Part shown: positions 5,841-9,767 of the stretch, piece by piece | Position numbering within the stretch: position 1 is the first letter of the stretch | Layout: each line of letters begins with the position of its first letter | NCBI GenBank assembly: GCA_025996695.1 | Contig: BNTP01000072.1 | Coordinates: 1 to 9,767 of the forward strand | Direction: 5' to 3' | DNA: 9,767 nt | From: Bacteroidia bacterium | GTDB taxonomy: Bacteria; Bacteroidota; Bacteroidia; Bacteroidales; Azobacteroidaceae | Notes under the pieces: generated by a model | Database searches by the model: none | What the model saw: only the letters and a program-made list of their open reading frames with translations | What the model was told of the DNA's origin: nothing | Program-made: the position numbers and the translations under genes

Positions 5841-5904
5841 ATATTTTTCACAAAAAAACGCAGGGGGTGAGTTCAATTCGTAATTGAGACCACTCTTTAA
5901 CCGT

Positions 5905-5936
5905 ATTGCAGGATAAAATAATTTTCCTTACCTTTG
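5905..5936 (+). promoter_or_regulatory. Promoter of aguB-ygiQ, predicting a leaderless mRNA
   Basis: TACCTTTG at 5929-5936 matches the -7 consensus exactly. ATTG at 5905-5908 is a 3/4 match to -33 TTTG with a 20-nt spacer. The -7 box ends only seven bases before the ATG at 5944, so transcription should begin at or next to the start codon, leaving no room for a ribosome-binding site. Confidence 0.6.
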
Positions 5937-5943
5937 CCTCGCA

Positions 5944-6819
5944 ATGAAAGTAGGACTGATTCAACAATCAAATACCGCAGACAGTCAGAATAATATCAAA
6001 AAACTGATTGCGAATATCGGTGAATGTGCCGCACAAGGTGCGCAGTTAGTTGTTTTGCAAGAGTTACACAACGATTTGTATTTCTGCCAAACGGAAAATA
6101 CGCAGCTGTTTGACGGTGGCGAAACGATTCCCGGCCCGTCCACCGACTTATTTGGAAATTTAGCCAAAGAATTAAACATCGTGCTGGTGTTGTCGCTGTT
6201 TGAAAAACGGGCAGCGGGGGTTTATCACAACACCGCCGTGGTGATCGAACGCGACGGAACAATTGCCGGAAAATACCGCAAAATGCATATTCCGGACGAT
6301 CCGGCTTACTACGAAAAATTTTATTTCACGTCCGGCGATTTGGGTTTTAAGCCTATACCGACCTCTTTAGGCAAGTTAGGCATCTTGGTTTGTTGGGATC
6401 AATGGTATCCTGAAGCCGCGCGACTGATGGCACTGGCAGGTGCCGAACTGTTGATTTATCCAACCGCCATTGGTTGGGAATCGTCCGATACGGAAGCCGA
6501 AAAAATACGCCAACAAAACGCTTGGCAAATTGTGCAACAAGGTCACGCCGTTGCCAATGGCTTAAACGTGATTGCAGTGAATCGCGTGGGCACAGAAATT
6601 GATCCTTCCGGTCAAACAAACGGCATCCAATTTTGGGGCAACAGTTTTGCCGTCGGCCCACAAGGCGAAATCCTCGCGAAAGCATCTTCTGAACAGGAAG
6701 AAAATCTGGTTGTTGACATTGATTTGCAACGCTCGGAAGAAGTGCGCCGCTGGTGGCCTTTCCTCCGCGATCGTCGCATTGACGCCTATAGCGACCTCAC
6801 TAAACGCCTGATTGACTGA
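5944..6819 (+). CDS. aguB: N-carbamoylputrescine amidase
   Basis: The protein has 291 residues, the normal length for this nitrilase-superfamily enzyme. It hydrolyses N-carbamoylputrescine to putrescine, CO2 and ammonia in the cytoplasm, the last step of agmatine-derived polyamine synthesis. The catalytic triad is visible: Glu40 (VVLQELHND), Lys113 (YRKMHIPDDP) and Cys150 (ILVCWDQWYPEAAR). Family-typical stretches follow: YPTAIGWE, NGLNVIAVNRVG, FWGNSFAVGPQGE and the C-terminal RRWWPFLRDRRIDAY. The start ATG gives the canonical MKVGLIQQ opening and lies seven bases after a promoter -7 box. The stop overlaps the ygiQ start (TGATG), so the two are probably co-translated. Agmatine deiminase (aguA), the usual partner, is not in the window. 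Other amidases of the superfamily share the triad, but the WDQWYPE and IGWE contexts fit this activity well. Confidence 0.92.
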   Translation: MKVGLIQQSNTADSQNNIKKLIANIGECAAQGAQLVVLQELHNDLYFCQTENTQLFDGGETIPGPSTDLFGNLAKELNIVLVLSLFEKRAAGVYHNTAVVIERDGTIAGKYRKMHIPDDPAYYEKFYFTSGDLGFKPIPTSLGKLGILVCWDQWYPEAARLMALAGAELLIYPTAIGWESSDTEAEKIRQQNAWQIVQQGHAVANGLNVIAVNRVGTEIDPSGQTNGIQFWGNSFAVGPQGEILAKASSEQEENLVVDIDLQRSEEVRRWWPFLRDRRIDAYSDLTKRLID

Positions 6820-8612
6820 TGAATACGCCAATAAGTTCAAGTTTACCTACAACGAAAAAGGAAGTCGAACAGCGGGGCTGGGACGAGCTGGACGTGATTC
6901 TGTTTACCGGCGATGCCTACGTCGATCATCCGTCGTTTGGAGCGGCTGTCATTGGGCGAACGCTCGAAGCTCAAGGGCTGAAAGTCGCAATTGTGCCCCA
7001 GCCTAACTGGCGCGACGACTTGCGCGATTTCAAAAAACTCGGCAAACCACGTCTTTTTTTCGGTGTTACAGCCGGTGCGATGGATTCGATGGTCAACAAA
7101 TACACTGCCAACAAACGATTGCGGTCGGACGATGCTTACACCCCTGACGCGCGAATTGATATGCGTCCCGATTACCCAACTATCGTGTATTCAAACATCC
7201 TGAAAGAACTTTTTCCGGACGTGCCCGTCATCATTGGCGGTATTGAGGCATCGCTCAGACGCCTGTCGCATTACGATTATTGGCAGGACAAATTATTGCC
7301 AAGCATTCTCATTCCCTCAAAAGCCGATCTGCTGGTCTATGGCGCAGGCGAAAAAGTCATTGTCAAAATTGCAGAGGAATTGCAAAATGGACAAACGGTT
7401 TCGGAATTAACGGATATTCCGCAAACCTGCTATATCAGCCCCCTAAATCCCCCTCAGGGGGACTTGGGGCAGGCTCCTCAGGGGGGGACAGGAAGTCCCC
7501 CTGAGGGGGATTTAGGGGGCGTTGGGCTGCTATTTTCCTACGAAGAATGTCTAAAAGACAAGAAAAAGCAAGCACAAAACTTCAAATTCATCGAAGAGGA
7601 ATCCAATAGTATGCACGCCGTGCAATTGATTCAACCGATTGAAAATCAGGTTGTTGTGGTCAATCCCCCCTACCCTCCTATGACGACTGATGAAATTGAT
7701 GCGTGCTATGACTTGCCCTACACACGGTTGCCGCATCCAAAATATAAGGACAAACGCATTCCGGCGTATGAGATGATTCGCCATTCGGTAACGATTCATC
7801 GGGGCTGTTTTGGGGGCTGCGCTTTTTGCACGATTTCGGCGCATCAGGGCAAGTTTATTGCTTCTCGTTCAAAGGCATCCATTCTGAAAGAGGTCAAAGC
7901 CGTCACGCAAATGCCTGATTTTAAGGGTTATTTGAGTGATTTGGGCGGTCCATCTGCCAATATGTACCAAATGCAGGGCAAAGATTTAACTATTTGCGCC
8001 AAATGTAAAAAGCCGTCGTGCATTTTTCCGAAAATTTGCAATAATCTGAATGCTGACCACCGCCCGCTTTTGGAACTCTATCAAGCTGTGGATAAAGTGC
8101 CCGGTGTCAAAAAATCATTCATCGGAAGTGGGGTGCGCTACGACTTGCTCGTGAATCCATACGATGACGGCGAGTTGAACAAATCGGCCCGCGATTACAC
8201 CCGCGAATTGATTGTCAAGCACGTGTCGGGTCGCTTGAAAGTTGCGCCGGAACACACAGCAACAGAAGTACTTAACCACGTTCGCAAACCTGAATTTGCC
8301 ACGTTTTATCAATTCAAAAAAATCTTCGACAAAATCAATCAGGAGGAAAATCTCAATCAGCAGTTGGTACCCTATTTCATAAGTTCACTGCCTGCATCGA
8401 CCGAAAAAGCGATGGCAGAATTGGCAGAAATCACCAAAAAACTGAATTTTCACCTTGAGCAAGTGCAGGATTTTACACCTACACCCATGACCCTCTCAAC
8501 CGAGATTTTTTACACAGGCTTTCATCCTTACACCCTAAAACCGGTATTTACCGCTCTCACTAAGGATGAAAAGCTCAAACAGCGACAATATTTTTTTTGG
8601 TACAAACAGTGA
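6819..8612 (+). CDS. ygiQ: YgiQ-family radical SAM protein with in-frame palindromic insertion
   Basis: The protein has 597 residues. The N-terminal YgiQ domain has FTGDAYVDHPSFGAAVIGR (29-47), RLFFGVTAGAMDSMVN and VIIGGIEASLRRLSHYDYW. A radical SAM core follows with the cluster-binding CX3CX2C at Cys330, 334 and 337 (RGCFGGCAFC). A second Cys group CX2CX4CX5C at 393-407 (CAKCKKPSC...C) is typical of this family and may bind another metal centre. The reaction is not established. Its start ATG overlaps the aguB stop by one base, so translation is probably coupled. Residues about 208-234 (PLNPPQGDLGQAPQGG...GG) are encoded by an 83-bp palindromic repeat that sits between conserved IPQT and SYEECL without breaking the frame. 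This Pro/Gly-rich segment is presumably a surface loop. Everything outside it looks intact. Confidence 0.93.
   Translation: MNTPISSSLPTTKKEVEQRGWDELDVILFTGDAYVDHPSFGAAVIGRTLEAQGLKVAIVPQPNWRDDLRDFKKLGKPRLFFGVTAGAMDSMVNKYTANKRLRSDDAYTPDARIDMRPDYPTIVYSNILKELFPDVPVIIGGIEASLRRLSHYDYWQDKLLPSILIPSKADLLVYGAGEKVIVKIAEELQNGQTVSELTDIPQTCYISPLNPPQGDLGQAPQGGTGSPPEGDLGGVGLLFSYEECLKDKKKQAQNFKFIEEESNSMHAVQLIQPIENQVVVVNPPYPPMTTDEIDACYDLPYTRLPHPKYKDKRIPAYEMIRHSVTIHRGCFGGCAFCTISAHQGKFIASRSKASILKEVKAVTQMPDFKGYLSDLGGPSANMYQMQGKDLTICAKCKKPSCIFPKICNNLNADHRPLLELYQAVDKVPGVKKSFIGSGVRYDLLVNPYDDGELNKSARDYTRELIVKHVSGRLKVAPEHTATEVLNHVRKPEFATFYQFKKIFDKINQEENLNQQLVPYFISSLPASTEKAMAELAEITKKLNFHLEQVQDFTPTPMTLSTEIFYTGFHPYTLKPVFTALTKDEKLKQRQYFFWYKQ
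7438..7520. repeat. Palindromic repeat inside ygiQ
   Basis: The arms at 7438-7465 and 7493-7520 are 28-bp perfect inverted repeats (outer GCCCCCTAAATCCCCC) around a 27-nt centre. Each arm contains a smaller palindrome, TCCCCCTCAGGGGGA (7448-7462), and its mirror. The C/G-tract composition is unlike the surrounding gene. It resembles the CCCCCTAAA-type repeats scattered in intergenic DNA of some bacteria, but here it is translated. Confidence 0.9.
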
Positions 8613-8630
8613 TGTTGTTCTCCAAATATC

Positions 8631-8643
8631 GCCGCTACGCGGC
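8631..8643. repeat. Short palindrome GCCGC-tac-GCGGC
   Basis: A perfect 5-bp inverted repeat with a 3-nt loop, 19 nt after the ygiQ stop. It is not followed by a T-run, so it is not a clear terminator. It begins a cluster of palindromes that fills the gap between ygiQ and the convergent T9SS remnant. Confidence 0.45.
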
Positions 8644-8689
8644 TCTGGGGATTGTTATGCAACATGTTTTCCGCCGGAATTGGTGGTAT

Positions 8690-8738
8690 ATTTTCATAAC
8701 CGCAAGTCGCGCTTCGCTTGACTTACGGTTATGAAAAT
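8690..8738. repeat. REP-like long hairpin
   Basis: ATTTTCATAACCG (8690-8702) and CGGTTATGAAAAT (8726-8738) form a perfect 13-bp stem. After one mismatch, AAGTC/GACTT (8704-8708, 8720-8724) adds five pairs around an 11-nt loop GCGCTTCGCTT. The loop core resembles that of the hairpin at 899-928. The A/T-rich ends let it act as a bidirectional terminator between the convergent ygiQ gene and T9SS remnant, but its composition fits a dispersed extragenic palindrome. Confidence 0.7.
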
Positions 8739-8818
8739 CCCGCCCATTCAGGCGATAGGCAAAATAGCCGATAATCTTGTCATATTCTATCAGTGCTTTA
8801 TCCTCCTTTTTTGAGGGG

Positions 8819-8839
8819 ATTGCGGGTCAAGCCCGCAAT
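8819..8839. repeat. Extragenic palindrome ATTGCGGG-tcaag-CCCGCAAT
   Basis: A perfect 8-bp stem with a 5-nt loop, eight bases beyond the stop of the T9SS remnant. The GCGGGTCAAGCCCGC core is a familiar dispersed intergenic palindrome in several bacteria. The plus strand carries a T6 run just before it; no T-run follows it on the minus strand, so it is a poor terminator for the remnant. Confidence 0.65.
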
Positions 8840-8847
8840 GACGCCCT

Positions 8848-9525
8848 CTATTCTATCACCAACTTAATCTGCTTGCGTTCATTGCCTGCGGTCACAATCA
8901 AGACATAGACGCCGGTGCTCAGTGTTTGCAAATTATAGTTCAGTTTATACGCATCATTGCCGGTTGCTGTCCGCTGGTCGACGCAGATGCCTGATGCCAC
9001 AGCAAACAGGGCGAGTTTGACATCGGATGCTTCGCGCAGGGCAATATCTACCGTGAAAATTCCTCTAGACGGATTTGGATATGGCGATACTGTCGTTATC
9101 AACGGTTCCACGTGTCCCCAATTGTCATCCGGATCTTTGGGTTCGCCGATTATGATTTCCACTTGCTTCACCGCGGGCGAGATGCATCCGCCTGAATACG
9201 CCAGCAACTTGATATTGTAGATACCCGTTTTCAGACTTTTCAAGGAAAGCATGTAAGTCAAATCGCGGTATTCTTCGCTTGGTTCCACAACTTCAAACGC
9301 CGTGGTGTCATAATCCCATACCAAACTGTCTAATACCATGTTGGACAATTCAAATATCACTAAAGAGTCGCCCAAGAAAGATTCCGAAGGCAGGAGCAGA
9401 TCGGCAACCAGTGCATTGTTGCCGATAGCTACGTGGATGTCGCCCCAGACCGGACAACCGGTGCTGTTAGTGGCTTCCAAGAAATAGTGACCGGCTTCTT
9501 TGACCGTTAAGTAGAGTCTGTCCAT
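8848..9525 (-). pseudogene. C-terminal remnant of a T9SS-secreted surface protein, cut by an IS
   Basis: The remaining 225 codons lack a signal peptide and start in the middle of a repeat-type domain (LYLTVKEAGHYFLEATNSTG, about 4-23). An Ig/PKD-like domain follows (about 40-128, including LVWDYDTTAFEV and GIYNIKLLAYSGGC). The C-terminal 80 residues are a type A T9SS sorting domain: SPYPNPSRGIFTVDI, then a strand-rich tail with LSTGVYVLIVTAG and final KQIKLVIE. Such domains direct outer-membrane export and surface anchoring of large proteins, so the gene must once have been much longer. An in-frame TAA lies two codons upstream of the ATG at 9525, and a transposase gene starts 60 nt away in the opposite direction. 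Truncation by IS insertion is the simplest reading; the rest of the gene should lie beyond the IS. Confidence 0.8.
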
Positions 9526-9573
9526 AAATTACAAATATCAGACAGAGAATGTTTTAAGTGTCAAAAAAAACAT

Positions 9574-9581
9574 TACCTTTG
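9574..9581 (+). promoter_or_regulatory. -7 element of the transposase gene
   Basis: TACCTTTG matches TAnnTTTG exactly and ends four bases before the ATG at 9586, so the transposase mRNA would be nearly leaderless, like aguB. I see no good -33 TTTG at the right distance; the region 9551-9557 (GTTTTAA) is a degenerate candidate. Confidence 0.45.
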
Positions 9582-9585
9582 CGGT

Positions 9586-9767
9586 ATGAAAATGCAATTA
9601 TTCGCGCCGCTACGGCTGAAATTTGAGAATGCGAATTGGTCAAAGAACCCTGAACTAGGGCTGTTTGACACGATTTTAGAGCTTCATCCTGAGTTGATCA
9701 AGCTAGTTGAGGCCGATGTAGTGAAAGGGTGTAAATTGAGCAAATTTGGTCGTCAAGATATGCCAAG
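9586..9767 (+). CDS. Insertion-sequence transposase, N-terminal part (runs off right edge)
   Basis: The frame is open from ATG 9586 to the window end (60 codons). It starts MKMQLFAPLRLKFENANW, then WSKNPELGLFDTILELHPEL, and near the edge GCKLSKFGRQDMP. From recall this opening matches DDE transposases of Bacteroidota insertion sequences (IS5/IS1182/ISNCY-type annotations), where the N-terminal region precedes the catalytic domain. I cannot fix the family from 60 residues. The catalytic DDE residues and right terminal repeat lie outside. The left IS end should fall between about 9515 and 9570; I could not pick out the terminal inverted repeat without its partner. It reads away from the T9SS remnant it appears to have cut. 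Confidence 0.65.
   Translation, partial: MKMQLFAPLRLKFENANWSKNPELGLFDTILELHPELIKLVEADVVKGCKLSKFGRQDMP

Noticed and set aside
7438..7520. The ygiQ palindrome as a CRISPR or terminator
   Set aside because: No spaced direct repeats are present, and it lies in the middle of an uninterrupted coding frame.

Overview
This window looks like chromosomal DNA of a member of the Bacteroidota, probably class Bacteroidia. Three things point there. Several promoters fit the phylum's own consensus (-33 TTTG, a 19-20 nt spacer, -7 TAnnTTTG). There is a PorP/SprF-family outer-membrane protein and a type IX secretion (T9SS) C-terminal sorting domain. Non-coding gaps are filled with short palindromic repeats of the kind scattered through these genomes. 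I cannot name a species.

Layout. Bases 1-755 (minus) hold the N-terminal part of a phage-tail-fibre-like, Ala/Thr/Ser-rich protein that runs off the left edge. About 1 kb without a convincing gene follows (756-1787). It contains a REP-like hairpin with a tandem 10-mer, a 180-bp element bounded by palindromic inverted repeats, a CTTTCAA microrepeat, a candidate small RNA and a strong minus-strand terminator. Bases 1788-2894 (minus) are a three-gene operon of small membrane proteins: zinc-ribbon/CD225 (first), DUF2752, and zinc-ribbon/TM2 (last). It has a good promoter at 3009-3039, and the two zinc-ribbon genes carry near-identical 29-nt leader segments. Next come an orphan PorP/SprF-like gene (3094-4161, minus) and an acyltransferase-3 family membrane O-acyltransferase (4417-5529, minus). 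Upstream of the acyltransferase is a long rod-shaped inverted repeat with its own minus-strand promoter, a candidate structured RNA with 6S-like architecture. On the plus strand, an apparently leaderless N-carbamoylputrescine amidase (aguB type) is coupled by a TGATG overlap to a YgiQ-family radical SAM protein. The YgiQ gene carries a perfect 28-bp inverted-repeat palindrome inserted in frame. After another repeat cluster, 8848-9525 (minus) is the C-terminal remnant of a large T9SS-secreted protein. An insertion-sequence transposase gene starts just beyond the remnant's truncated end and continues past the right edge.

How the parts fit. The clear metabolic gene is aguB (putrescine synthesis from agmatine); its usual partner, agmatine deiminase, is not in the window. 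The PorP-like protein and the T9SS cargo remnant belong to the same secretion biology but are not adjacent. The most notable points are the zinc-ribbon/CD225-DUF2752-TM2 operon with its duplicated 5' module, the rod-shaped RNA candidate, the in-frame palindrome in ygiQ, and the IS-truncated T9SS gene.
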